A DNA stretch of 6,788 nt from Pseudomonadota bacterium (lineage in GTDB: Bacteria > Pseudomonadota > Alphaproteobacteria > Rhizobiales > Xanthobacteraceae): assembly GCA_023390695.1 (NCBI GenBank), contig JAEWCJ010000489.1, positions 1 through 6,788 of the forward strand, read 5' to 3'. Below the pieces are notes generated by a model that ran no database searches, was not told the origin of the DNA, and saw only the letters and a list, made by a program, of their open reading frames with translations. Position 1 is the first letter of the stretch, and each line of letters begins with the position of its first letter. Below are positions 1-6,599 of this stretch, piece after piece. The translations under genes were made by a program, and so were the position numbers.

Positions 1-639
1 GTTGAACGGCGCAAATCCCAGTATGGCGCCAAACAGGCCGAGCGCGAGGATGGTCGCATGCGCGGGCAGCGCCCCGAAGGCCGACAGCAACACGAGCCCG
101 CCGGTGACCGGCAAAACTTCCGCGACCGTCATCCAGTCGAGCCCGTCCATGAAGTTCACCAGATTGACGAACCATACGCCGGCAAACAGCAGCAGCGCGC
201 GCTCAAGCCACCATGGCAGGAAAGGCGTGACGGTGAATTCCGCCGGCAGGCTGGCCAGCACCAGTGCGACCGCCAGAATCTGGCCCAGGAGGCGCGGCGC
301 GACACCAAGGGTTCGGATATCGTCGACGGCGCCGAGAAGGGCGATGAGGATCGTGGCCGCCAGAACCGGGGCGAGCGTGGCGCTGATCGGCGAAGCTGCG
401 TCCCTGAGCATGCATGTCGCCACGGCGCTGACCGCGAGCGTTGCCGCGATCACGGCGATGCCGCCGCCCTGGGGGGTCGGCGTCTTGTGCGAGGAGCGGG
501 CGTTGGGCCGGGCCATCGCGTAGCGCACAAGCCAGGGCCGCAGCCAGACGATCAGAAGGGTGGTGGTGGCTGCGGCTGCAGCGACGATGGCAATTGCGAG
601 CGTTGCAGGGTGCTGTAAAGCCACGGACGGGTCCGGCAT
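1..639 (-). CDS. Polyprenyl-phosphate sugar-1-phosphate transferase, GT4 (WecA/MraY superfamily), 3' end outside window
   Basis: The 213 visible codons encode a hydrophobic protein of the family that moves a sugar-1-phosphate (often a HexNAc-1-P) from a UDP-sugar to undecaprenyl phosphate at the inner membrane, the first step of a lipid-linked glycan. Visible hallmarks are an N-terminal membrane segment (about residues 11-32), the RPNARSSHKTPTPQGGG motif (44-60), a paired-Asp motif GAVDD (103-107) at the end of a membrane helix, and NLVNFMDGLD (159-168), whose Asp165 and Asp168 match the second conserved acidic motif. Family members are usually about 330-350 residues, so roughly a third is missing beyond position 1. 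The start is ATG at 637-639, 17 bases after the kpsF stop, which suggests one transcript; no strong ribosome binding site is visible. After the second motif it reads WMTVAE where WecA proteins usually read GIAG-like sequence, so the sugar substrate cannot be assigned. Family confidence is high, exact substrate low. Confidence 0.9.
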   Translation of the reverse strand, partial: MPDPSVALQHPATLAIAIVAAAAATTTLLIVWLRPWLVRYAMARPNARSSHKTPTPQGGGIAVIAATLAVSAVATCMLRDAASPISATLAPVLAATILIALLGAVDDIRTLGVAPRLLGQILAVALVLASLPAEFTVTPFLPWWLERALLLFAGVWFVNLVNFMDGLDWMTVAEVLPVTGGLVLLSAFGALPAHATILALGLFGAILGFAPFN

Positions 640-656
640 GCGGTGAACGGTGATCG

Positions 657-1658
657 TCAGGCCACGCCGATGCGCAGCAGGTCATGCAGGTGTACGACGC
701 CGACGGGCTTGGTCTTTTCGACAACGAAGATCGCCGTGATCTTCGACGCGTTCAGCATCTCGATCACTTCGCTGACCAACTGGTCCGGGCGGCAGGTCTT
801 GGGCGTCCTGGTCATTACTTCGTCGACGGTCGCCTCGGTCAGGCCCGGCCGCATGTGGCGCCGCAGATCGCCGTCGGTGATGATTCCGGCCAACTGTCCG
901 TTCTGATCGGTGATGCCGACGCAGCCGAGGCTCTTGGCGGAGATCTCCACGATCGCGTCCGACATGCGCGCTCCGGAGCCGACGAGCGGCATGCCGTCGC
1001 CGGAGCGCATCACGTCGCGGACAAATTTCAGCATGGCGCCGAGCTTGCCGCCGGGATGCAGCGCCTTGAAGTCGAGTTCGCTGAAGCCGCGGCTTTCCAG
1101 CAGCGCCACGGCCAGCGCATCGCCGAGCGCGAGCTGCATCAGCGACGATGTGGTCGGCGCCAGATTGTGCGGGCAGGCCTCGCGGGCCTGCGGCAGGACG
1201 AGCGCAACGTCCGCGGCACGGCCGAGCGTGCTGTCGGCTTCCGCGGTCATCGCGATCAGGCCGATCTTGAAGCGGCGCGAATAGTCGATGAGGTTTTTCA
1301 GTTCGACGGTTTCGCCGGACCAGGACAGCGCCATGATGACGTCGTCGGGCGTGATCATGCCGAGGTCGCCATGGCTGGCTTCGCCGGGATGCACGAAGAA
1401 GGCCGGCGTGCCGGTCGAGGCGAAGGTGGCCGCGATCTTGCGCCCGATATGCCCGGACTTGCCCATGCCGGTCACGATGAGCCGGCCCTGGGCGTCGCGG
1501 ATGAGCGCGATTGCCGTATTCACGGCCTGCCCGAGATCGCCATCGAGGGCCGCCGTGAGGGCGGTGATGCCGCTGGCTTCGAGTTCCAGCGTGCGGACGG
1601 CGGAGCCGATGCTCGCACTCGGGGACGGTTTCTGGATGGCTTTCACGTTGTGGTCCAC
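657..1658 (-). CDS. kpsF: D-arabinose-5-phosphate isomerase, KpsF/KdsD/GutQ family (SIS + two CBS domains)
   Basis: Interconverts D-ribulose 5-phosphate and D-arabinose 5-phosphate in the cytoplasm, the first committed step toward CMP-Kdo for LPS or capsule. The 333-residue length fits the family (about 320-335). A sugar-isomerase (SIS) domain spans about 40-190, with GMGKSGH (64-70), HPGEASHGDLG (90-100), SWSGET (112-117) and APTTSS (167-172). HPGGKLG (201-207) follows, then two CBS domains (about 213-270 and 277-333, the second opening with VMTRTP). The four catalytic residues I recall for E. coli KdsD (Lys59, Glu111, Glu152, His193) fall on Lys67, Glu119, Glu160 and His201, all at a constant offset of 8, so the enzyme should be active. 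The start is GTG at 1658 with no clear Shine-Dalgarno; a second GTG four codons downstream (1644-1646) is an alternative. It is probably co-transcribed with the GT4 gene that follows. Whether it is the housekeeping or a locus-specific copy cannot be told here. Confidence 0.95.
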   Translation of the reverse strand: MDHNVKAIQKPSPSASIGSAVRTLELEASGITALTAALDGDLGQAVNTAIALIRDAQGRLIVTGMGKSGHIGRKIAATFASTGTPAFFVHPGEASHGDLGMITPDDVIMALSWSGETVELKNLIDYSRRFKIGLIAMTAEADSTLGRAADVALVLPQAREACPHNLAPTTSSLMQLALGDALAVALLESRGFSELDFKALHPGGKLGAMLKFVRDVMRSGDGMPLVGSGARMSDAIVEISAKSLGCVGITDQNGQLAGIITDGDLRRHMRPGLTEATVDEVMTRTPKTCRPDQLVSEVIEMLNASKITAIFVVEKTKPVGVVHLHDLLRIGVA

Positions 1659-1690
1659 GTCAAGGCGTTCGAAGACTATTCGAGGCGGGG

Positions 1691-1718
1691 TTTATGCCGT
1701 TTTTCCTGATTTGAACAA
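1691..1718 (-). promoter_or_regulatory. Candidate sigma70-type promoter for kpsF
   Basis: On the minus strand, TTGTTC (1713-1718) and CATAAA (1691-1696) are separated by 16 bases. This would start transcription about 25 bases before the GTG of kpsF. The -35 box matches the consensus only in its TTG, so this is a weak call based on position and spacing. Confidence 0.3.
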
Positions 1719-1869
1719 GGCTCGCTTGGGACAGCCGGAAAGTGCGGCGCGAACCCGCCCATGGGCCCGGTACCCTACCCGGATCGGGTCCGTCAGCCAA
1801 ATTGAGACCCATGAGGCAATGGCGGACGGCGGCATGGGAGGTTCTTCTTAGCACCGCGGGACAGCCGCT

Positions 1870-1921
1870 CGGGGATAGCCGCGCTATCGCCGGGTTCTGC
1901 GCACCCGGGGCCTATCGGCCC
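1870..1921. repeat. Three adjacent short stem-loops
   Basis: CGGGGATAGC (1870-1879) pairs with GCTATCGCCG (1883-1892) around a CGC loop with one G-G mismatch. CGGGT (1891-1895) pairs with ACCCG (1903-1907), and GGGCC (1908-1912) pairs with GGCCC (1917-1921) around TATC. They lie upstream of the GT39 promoter candidate, so they are not obviously part of that leader. No T-run follows them, so they do not look like intrinsic terminators. Short hairpins are common in GC-rich DNA, so function is uncertain. Confidence 0.4.
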
Positions 1922-1989
1922 GACACCGCGGCGACAGGCCCGGTTGGTTGAGCGTGACGTTTTGCGTCGATGTCCGTCACCTGCATTCG

Positions 1990-2017
1990 TTGACTTTCCG
2001 CACCCATTACCTATCAG
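1990..2017 (+). promoter_or_regulatory. Candidate sigma70-type promoter for the GT39 gene
   Basis: TTGACT (1990-1995, five of six consensus bases) and TATCAG (2012-2017, four of six) are separated by 16 bases. Transcription would start near 2024, about 45 bases before the chosen ATG at 2071, which supports a downstream start over the TTG at 1948. Confidence 0.45.
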
Positions 2018-2070
2018 GGATCAGGCGCGCGGCGACGCGGTTGCCGATGGACGAAAGAGAATACCGGATT

Positions 2071-3588
2071 ATGATCGCGTCGGAAGTGGGATTGGCGGAC
2101 TCGTGGAGGGCTTTGCTCGGCTTTGCGCGAGAGCGACCAGGCGCCACGATATCCATGGTCCTCATCGCTCACCTGGCGATCTGGACCTTTGTGCCGATGC
2201 TGGCAAGCCAGAACCTGCAGCTCGATCTGGTCGAGGGGCTTGCCTTGGGCAAGGAATGGCAGCTCGGATACTGGAAGCATCCGCCGCTGCCCTGGTGGCT
2301 TACTGACCTGATCTATCGCGTTACGGGTGAAGTCAATTCCATCTATGCTCTTGGCGCCATCGCTTCCGCCGTCAGCATCCTGGCGGTCTGGTTGCTGGCG
2401 CGCGAGATCGTCGGACCTGTGCAGGCGCTCGTTGCTGCCTTGGCGCTCGAGGGGATTCATTTTTACAATTATTCCGCAGTCAAGTTCGCGCACGATCAGA
2501 TGCAACTGCCGGTCTGGACGCTGGCGGCTCTTTTTCTGTATCGCGGAATGGTGCGCGGCAGTTTTGTCTACTGGATCCTCGCCGGGATCATGGTGGCGCT
2601 CGCGTTCTGGACAAAATACTCCGGACTCGCGCTCGGCGTCACTTTCGCGCTGTTTTTGTTTCTTGACCCGCAAGCCAGGAAGGCCTGGCTGACGCCCGGT
2701 CCTTATCTGATGGGGATCGCGTTTGCGCTGACGATCCTGCCGCACGCTATATGGCTCGTGACCAATGATTTTGGGCCCATGGTCTACGCGAACGCGCGCG
2801 CGAAGCACGTTGAACTCTGGTATCAGTACTTTGTGTTTCCAGCGCGTTGGCTTGGAGGCCAGTTATTCTTTCTTTTGCCGGCATTGGCACTCCTCGCGCT
2901 GGTTTTGTATCCGTTTCGGCCGTCACCTGAGCGGGGACTGAGCTTCTCCGGCCGATATGTGACGACGCTTGCGTTTGGGCCGTTTCTCTTTGTGACCCTC
3001 GTCGCGGTTGCCACCGGCCGGTTGCCGGTCTCGATGTGGGGATATCCGTTGTGGTCGTTTCTGCCGCTCGCTCTGGTCATCTGGTTTGATGGCAAGATCG
3101 ACGTGGCACAACAGCGGGCATTCGCGACCTGGTTTTTGGTCCTGTTTGTCACTATACCGGCGCTGTACGTCGCAATTCCGATTGTGGATTCCTTGAGGGG
3201 CAAGACGAAGGCGACAGATTTCCCCGGCCAGCTATTGGCAGAGAAACTGACTGAGATCTGGCATGCTAGGATCAATGCGCGGCTCGTATATGTGACCGGG
3301 GATGAACTGGCCGCAAACAATGTTGCGGTGTTTTCGCGCGATCGTCCGCACGTCATCTTGCATGGGTTGCCGGAGCGTACGCCGTGGGCGACGCCAGAGC
3401 AGATGGACCGAGCCGGCATTCTGTTTACATGGACTGACGGCGGGGCTGCACCATTGCATTGGTGGACGGCGGCGTTTCCGCGCTTTGATCCGAAGAACGC
3501 CGAAGTGCTTGAAGTGCCGATCGCGGGGTGGCGGGAAAGGCCACCCTTGCGAATGCGCTATGTCATCGTGCCGCCCAAAGGGGAATGA
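2071..3588 (+). CDS. ArnT/PMT-type membrane glycosyltransferase, GT39 family
   Basis: A 505-residue multi-pass inner-membrane protein of the GT-C fold. Members usually transfer a sugar from a polyprenyl-phosphate carrier to a lipid or glycan acceptor on the periplasmic side. Signs of this are a first membrane segment at about 27-46, then LDLVEGLALGKEW (51-63) with the acidic residues expected of the first periplasmic loop, and the strongly GT39-like GYWKHPPLPWWL (66-77). About ten further hydrophobic segments run to about residue 372, including FWTKYSGLALG (179-189). A soluble C-terminal domain of about 130 residues follows, probably periplasmic. The start chosen is ATG 2071, preceded by GAAAGAGA (2053-2060) at 10 bases; ATG 2047 (eight residues longer) is a fair alternative. 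It is divergent from kpsF and convergent with the methyltransferase, so it is probably monocistronic. Donor and acceptor cannot be read from sequence; lipid A or O-glycan modification is plausible. Confidence 0.88.
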   Translation: MIASEVGLADSWRALLGFARERPGATISMVLIAHLAIWTFVPMLASQNLQLDLVEGLALGKEWQLGYWKHPPLPWWLTDLIYRVTGEVNSIYALGAIASAVSILAVWLLAREIVGPVQALVAALALEGIHFYNYSAVKFAHDQMQLPVWTLAALFLYRGMVRGSFVYWILAGIMVALAFWTKYSGLALGVTFALFLFLDPQARKAWLTPGPYLMGIAFALTILPHAIWLVTNDFGPMVYANARAKHVELWYQYFVFPARWLGGQLFFLLPALALLALVLYPFRPSPERGLSFSGRYVTTLAFGPFLFVTLVAVATGRLPVSMWGYPLWSFLPLALVIWFDGKIDVAQQRAFATWFLVLFVTIPALYVAIPIVDSLRGKTKATDFPGQLLAEKLTEIWHARINARLVYVTGDELAANNVAVFSRDRPHVILHGLPERTPWATPEQMDRAGILFTWTDGGAAPLHWWTAAFPRFDPKNAEVLEVPIAGWRERPPLRMRYVIVPPKGE

Positions 3589-3593
3589 TCTGT

Positions 3594-3617
3594 ATAGCCC
3601 GGCAACGACCGGGCTGT
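3594..3617. terminator. Hairpin between convergent genes, probable bidirectional terminator
   Basis: AGCCCGG (3596-3602) pairs perfectly with CCGGGCT (3609-3615) around CAACGA. The stem can extend by a T-G wobble and an A-T pair at its base. It starts a few bases after the GT39 stop codon and lies between two genes reading toward each other, where a shared terminator is expected. Neither strand shows a T-run after the stem, so efficiency is uncertain. Confidence 0.5.
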
Positions 3618-3657
3618 CCCAATGCGAGTGGGGGGCGTTGCAGACCCCGAATGTGAG

Positions 3658-4548
3658 TCAGCGTGCCTTGATGCCGACTGCGCACCAATAAGGTTCGCTG
3701 TCCGAGAAGCGGATGCTTTCAAATCCCGCGGCCGCGAGCATCGACGTTATCTCGTCGCGCGTGAACCGCTGCTCTAGCGCCGTGCAAAACCTGTCATAGG
3801 CGTCCGTGCGCATCACGTAGAACGACTTGTGACGATAGAACGACAGCGGAATGGTCTGAACACTGGCGCCGCAGCGTTCCAGTAGGGCTGAGAGCCGCGC
3901 GAGCGGCCAGTAAACCGTTGCTGCGATGAGTTGGCTCGCGAGCATCTTCAGCGGGTGCGGCAATCGAGACACCAGTCGTCGAATGACGTCGGTGGCCCGC
4001 CACAACGCGCGAAACCACATCGGGCGATTGTCGAAGCGATAGTACAGGTAGACGAGAAACGGCGCCCCGGGCTTCAGCTTGTTTGCAATCTCCTGGATTG
4101 CGGCCCGTGTGTCGGGCACGTGATGAAGTACGCCGAGAGAAAACGCAAAATCGAGCGAACCCGCAGCAAACGGGATCTCGCCGACACTGGCGTGGTGAAA
4201 CGTCACGTTCTGCTGATTGCTCAGATTTGATCGGGCGACCGTCAGGGCCTTCTCGCTTGCATCCATAAGATGAAGGTGGCGGACGCGCGGAGCGACCTGC
4301 ATCGACCATCGTCCGCTGCCGCAGCCGATATCCGCACCTACGCCACCGTCTTTGGGCAGTCGCTCCCAAGGGAAGATACCGAAATAGGTCTTGAAAATGT
4401 CCTGCCGTTCTTCGGCGCTGAACTCGGATTCAGTCTGTCGGAATGTGGACCATTCAGCGCCGAAGCCATCGGTCACGGCGCGATCCACGTTGCTTTGGGC
4501 CGCGTCGGTTATGGCAATCGGCGGGTCTGTGCGCTGCGTTTGATTCAC
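3658..4548 (-). CDS. Class I SAM-dependent methyltransferase of the polysaccharide locus
   Basis: A 296-residue cytoplasmic protein with a Rossmann-type methyltransferase core at about 65-165. Motif I is [11 protein letters not shown] (71-81), an acidic residue ends strand 2 (Asp97 in LMDAS), and the post-motif stretch is [16 protein letters not shown] (131-146), the usual order in UbiE/Methyltransf_11-type enzymes. A 130-residue C-terminal extension (about 165-296) with Arg- and aromatic-rich segments is probably the substrate-binding part; similar extended forms occur in O-antigen and capsule clusters. The start is GTG 4548, overlapping the acetyltransferase stop as GTGA (4545-4548), so the two genes are translationally coupled and probably serve the same glycan. 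The substrate is unknown: a sugar hydroxyl is the natural guess from context, but small-molecule or lipid methylation cannot be excluded. Small unrelated frames inside it were judged to be shadows. Confidence 0.85.
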   Translation of the reverse strand: MNQTQRTDPPIAITDAAQSNVDRAVTDGFGAEWSTFRQTESEFSAEERQDIFKTYFGIFPWERLPKDGGVGADIGCGSGRWSMQVAPRVRHLHLMDASEKALTVARSNLSNQQNVTFHHASVGEIPFAAGSLDFAFSLGVLHHVPDTRAAIQEIANKLKPGAPFLVYLYYRFDNRPMWFRALWRATDVIRRLVSRLPHPLKMLASQLIAATVYWPLARLSALLERCGASVQTIPLSFYRHKSFYVMRTDAYDRFCTALEQRFTRDEITSMLAAAGFESIRFSDSEPYWCAVGIKAR

Positions 4549-5144
4549 TTCGCGACTTCCAATGAATCATGTCGGGTCAGTCGATAACGTTCGCCGCTGC
4601 GGGGGCAAACCAAATCGGGGCCGAGCTTTTCGCCGGCGCGGCTCATCCAGCCGGTGCGGCGTGCCGGTGAGCCGACAACAAGGGCATGCGCCGGCACATC
4701 GCGGGTGACAACCGCGCCGGCAGCTATGAAAGCGTATTCGCCAATGGTTACGCCGCAGACAATAGTGGCATTGGCCCCAATCGTTGCACCCCGGCGGACC
4801 AATGTGCGGCGAAACTCGGCCTTGCGGTTGACCGCCGCGCGCGGATTGAACACGTTGGTGAAGACACAGCTTGGTCCGCAGAAGACGTCGTCTTCCAGTT
4901 CCACGCCCTCGTAGAGGGAAACGTTGTTCTGGACCTTGCAGCCATCGCCGATGCGGACATTTGGGCCAGCCATCACGTTCTGGCCGAGCACCACGTCCCT
5001 GCCGATCGCGCAGCCGGGCAGGATGTGCACAAAGTGCCAGATTTTGGTGCCTTCTCCGAGGGTGACGCCGGGATCGACATAGGCGCTTTCGTGGATGGTG
5101 ACGCCTGGATATGTCGCGACGGGATGGCTTGGCGATTGCGGCAC
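4545..5144 (-). CDS. wbpD: WbpD/WlbB-type UDP-2-acetamido-3-amino-2,3-dideoxyglucuronate N-acetyltransferase
   Basis: A 199-residue left-handed beta-helix enzyme. Family members use acetyl-CoA to acetylate the 3-amino group of UDP-GlcNAc(3NH2)A, giving UDP-GlcNAc(3NAc)A, a precursor of diacetamido-uronic acids in O-antigens. Hexapeptide turns run from about 12 to 160. Diagnostic stretches are [12 protein letters not shown] (30-41), [20 protein letters not shown] (72-91), FTNVFNPR (95-102), [13 protein letters not shown] (119-131) and [10 protein letters not shown] (142-151). The trimer active-site region therefore looks complete. The C-terminal tail ([10 protein letters not shown], 180-189) is the short ribbon-like end common in proteobacterial members. 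The start is GTG 5144, with GGAG (minus strand, 5155-5158) at 10 bases upstream and no in-frame ATG before it. It leads a two-gene unit with the methyltransferase. Its pathway partner wbpB begins at 6700 on the opposite strand, which supports the substrate assignment. The specific reaction is inferred from family likeness. Confidence 0.9.
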   Translation of the reverse strand: MPQSPSHPVATYPGVTIHESAYVDPGVTLGEGTKIWHFVHILPGCAIGRDVVLGQNVMAGPNVRIGDGCKVQNNVSLYEGVELEDDVFCGPSCVFTNVFNPRAAVNRKAEFRRTLVRRGATIGANATIVCGVTIGEYAFIAAGAVVTRDVPAHALVVGSPARRTGWMSRAGEKLGPDLVCPRSGERYRLTRHDSLEVAK

Positions 5145-5286
5145 GCGCTTCTGGCTCCGGTTGATGGCTGCCTGATCTAAAATATTCGCGATGCCGGTTG
5201 AAGCCCTGATACCGGACTCGAGACGCGTTGGTGTAATAGTACCGCGCTATGCCTCGGGGGCGGCCTTTACGATATTTCGCGCTTTC

Positions 5287-5330
5287 TGTTCACGCTATGA
5301 ACGCAAGGCTTGACGTTCATGCCGTGAACA
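5287..5330. promoter_or_regulatory. Paired 17-bp palindromic operator in the wbpD / marR divergent region
   Basis: TGTTCACGCTATGAACG (5287-5303) and CGTTCATGCCGTGAACA (5314-5330) are each palindromes of the form GTTCA-N5-TGAAC. They match as reverse complements of each other at 15 of 17 positions, so the whole 44-bp block is nearly mirror-symmetric about 5308/5309. The site centres are 27 bp apart. Two such copies in a divergent promoter region look like a tandem operator for a dimeric regulator. The adjacent MarR-like gene is the obvious candidate binder, which is inference. The same bases could also fold as a nested hairpin if transcribed. Confidence 0.7.
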
Positions 5331-5338
5331 AATTAACA
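5310..5338 (+). promoter_or_regulatory. Candidate promoter of the marR-rfaH-like operon, overlapping the operator
   Basis: TTGACG (5310-5315, five of six consensus -35 bases) lies between the two palindromes, and the right palindrome fills its 17-base spacer. The -10 position is only a weak A/T-rich TTAACA (5333-5338). If real, a protein on the right site would block RNA polymerase. Confidence 0.35.
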
Positions 5339-5394
5339 AACGGTTGGAGCCGCACCCCGGCTAAGTATCGCGGACGGGGCGGGGGGATTTGCAT

Positions 5395-6036
5395 ATGCTT
5401 GGCACTATCGAAGGCGGCAAGGCCGAAGAGGCCCGCATCATGCTGGGCCTGCTCGATTCGGTAGAGCGCAATGGCGGGCAGTCGCAGCGCCATCTCGCGT
5501 CGGAACTCGGGATCGCCCTCGGTCTAGTCAACGCCTATCTCAAGCGTTGCATCAAGAAGGGGCTCGTCAAGGCGAGCCAAGCGCCCGCGCGGCGTTATGT
5601 TTACTACCTGACCGCACACGGATTCGCGGAGAAATCGCGGCTGACGGTCGAATATCTTTCCTATTCCTTCGGCTTTTTCCGGCAGGCCAAGGCGGATTGC
5701 GCGCTGATGCTTGATGCGGCCAAGGCCAAGAACCTTGACCGCATCGTGCTCGCTGGGAAATCGGACCTCGCCGAAATCGCAGCGATCTGCGCGCATGAGA
5801 GCGACGTGACGATTGTGGGCGTAGTCGATCCTACTGCGGAGGCTGGACGCTTTGTCGGCCTGCCGCTCGCGCTTTCTTTCGAGGATCTCAACGAGGAATT
5901 CGACGCGGTCGCGATCACCGATCTTGCAGCTGCGCGTGACACATGCGAGATGGCGGTCGCCCGGTTCGGGGCCGAGCGCGTTCTGGTCCCAGAGATCTTG
6001 CGCGTGCGATTGCACAGCAATGCGGGGAGCGTCTAG
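5395..6036 (+). CDS. EPS-type MarR-like winged-helix regulator with a C-terminal Rossmann-like domain
   Basis: A 213-residue cytoplasmic protein, probably a DNA-binding regulator of the glycan locus. Residues about 12-105 form a winged helix closely resembling the EPS-associated MarR family: SQRHLASELGIALGLVNAYL (30-49) is the helix-turn-helix, KKGLVKA (54-60) leads into the wing, and YYLTAHGFAEKSRLTVEYLS (70-89) begins the dimerisation helix. Residues about 115-203 add an alpha/beta unit reading like half a Rossmann fold: RIVLAGKSDLAEIA (116-129), VTIVGVVDP (138-146), GRFVGLPLALSFEDL (151-165), DAVAITDL (170-177). This pattern occurs in sugar-nucleotide and NAD- or CoA-binding proteins, although the glycine-rich loop is incomplete (GKSDLA). 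The start is ATG 5395, with GGGGGGA (5381-5387) at 7 bases. It is two bases from the NusG-like gene, so they form one operon. Ligand and targets are unknown; the palindromes at 5287-5330 are candidate binding sites. Confidence 0.82.
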   Translation: MLGTIEGGKAEEARIMLGLLDSVERNGGQSQRHLASELGIALGLVNAYLKRCIKKGLVKASQAPARRYVYYLTAHGFAEKSRLTVEYLSYSFGFFRQAKADCALMLDAAKAKNLDRIVLAGKSDLAEIAAICAHESDVTIVGVVDPTAEAGRFVGLPLALSFEDLNEEFDAVAITDLAAARDTCEMAVARFGAERVLVPEILRVRLHSNAGSV

Positions 6037-6038
6037 GC

Positions 6039-6569
6039 ATGGACCGGGCAACATCTCCCGCTCAGCAAAGCTTCGTCTGGTACGTTGTCCAGACGCAGCC
6101 GAACGCCGAGAACAAGGCGGCCTGGCACCTCACCCGGCAGGGCTTCGACGTCTATATGCCGCGTTACCGGCGGCGCAGACGTCATGCGCGGCGCGTCGAC
6201 ATGGTGCCGTCGGCGTTCTTCCCGCGATACATGTTCGTCGCCATCGATCTGGCATCGCAGCGCTGGCGTTCAATCCAGTCGACCATCGGTGTGTCGCGTC
6301 TGGTTTGCAATGGCGACCGCCCGGCGGCGGTTGCCGAGCGGATCGTGACGCAGTTGAAGAGTCGCGAAGACGTTGAGGGGTTCATCACGCTGGACCCTAA
6401 GCCCCTGTTTGCGCCCGGCGACAAGGTACGGGTGCAGGACGGTGTTTTCGAGGAATGCCTCGGCCTGTTTGAAGGAATGACCGACAACGAACGGGTGAGG
6501 ATTCTTCTCGACCTGCTCGGCCGCAAGGTCCGGGTGCTGCTCGACGCGGACGTTATTGCCGCGGCGTGA
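6039..6569 (+). CDS. RfaH-like specialised NusG paralogue (NGN + KOW), transcription antitermination factor
   Basis: A 176-residue protein with the NusG architecture. The N-terminal NGN domain (about 11-112) opens with FVWYVVQTQPNAENKAAWHL (12-31), and carries the signature FFPRYMFVAID (60-70). A linker of about 12 residues leads to a KOW/C-terminal domain (about 124-173: FAPGDKVRVQDGVFEECLGL, then LLDLLGRKVRVLLDAD). Such paralogues bind the clamp of elongating RNA polymerase and suppress pausing and Rho termination in long polysaccharide operons. The side-by-side pattern matches E. coli RfaH (162 residues) well, including GVS-F/L-V after the NGN core and GDKV-----FE in the KOW. An Arg-rich stretch, RYRRRRRHARR (42-52), is unusual. 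The Arg I recall as ops-contacting in RfaH (Arg73) aligns with Ile84. The start is ATG 6039 with GGGGAG (6024-6029) at 9 bases. An ops-like site follows in the same transcript. It is not the housekeeping nusG, which normally sits beside secE and ribosomal genes. Confidence 0.9.
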   Translation: MDRATSPAQQSFVWYVVQTQPNAENKAAWHLTRQGFDVYMPRYRRRRRHARRVDMVPSAFFPRYMFVAIDLASQRWRSIQSTIGVSRLVCNGDRPAAVAERIVTQLKSREDVEGFITLDPKPLFAPGDKVRVQDGVFEECLGLFEGMTDNERVRILLDLLGRKVRVLLDADVIAAA

Positions 6570-6578
6570 TTTCGTGCT

Positions 6579-6597
6579 GATCCGGATCATCCGGATC
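6579..6597 (+). repeat. Leader stem-loop 1 (19-bp palindrome)
   Basis: GATCCGGATCATCCGGATC has perfect 9-base arms around one C. As RNA it can fold as a 7-bp stem (GATCCGG/CCGGATC) with an ATCAT loop. It begins ten bases after the NusG-like stop codon. It could be a transcript structure or a DNA operator; no T-run follows, so it is not a classic terminator. Confidence 0.6.
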
Positions 6598-6599
6598 GA

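Larger units (their letters stand above)
1659..2070. other. Gene-free divergent region between kpsF and the GT39 gene
   Basis: No convincing gene is visible here; the open frames are short, Arg/Pro/Ala-rich and lack motifs or good ribosome binding sites. The stretch contains candidate promoters for both flanking genes and several short palindromes: GCCCATGGGC (1757-1766), ACCCG-GAT-CGGGT (1777-1789), and three adjacent stem-loops at 1870-1892, 1891-1907 and 1908-1921. A TTG start at 1948 would extend the GT39 protein N-terminally, but that extension is not membrane-like and crosses the best promoter candidate, so it was not used. Confidence 0.6.

Noticed and set aside
684..1709. Long plus-strand open frame opposite kpsF.
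   Set aside because: It is rich in Gly, Arg, Asp and His with no domain signature; it is the antisense shadow of a high-GC gene with all KdsD catalytic residues on the other strand.
1728..1867. Repeated GGGACAGCCG at 1728-1737 and 1858-1867, with GGCTGTCCC at 3612-3620.
   Set aside because: Nine- to ten-base repeats are expected by chance many times in a 6.8-kb window, and flanks show no shared sequence.
1811..1951. Small plus-strand frame of 46 codons (starting MRQWRTAAWE) in the kpsF/GT39 intergenic region.
   Set aside because: No ribosome binding site, no motif, and it runs through the three stem-loops; composition fits random GC-rich sequence.
1948..2070. N-terminal extension of the GT39 protein from a TTG at 1948 (41 extra residues).
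   Set aside because: It crosses the best promoter candidate (1990-2017), is not similar to GT39 N-termini, and ATG 2071 has a better ribosome binding site.
5145..5290. Search for a sigma70 promoter for wbpD on the minus strand, for example TATTTT at 5179-5184.
   Set aside because: No acceptable -35 hexamer at the right spacing was found, so no promoter is called although one must exist nearby.
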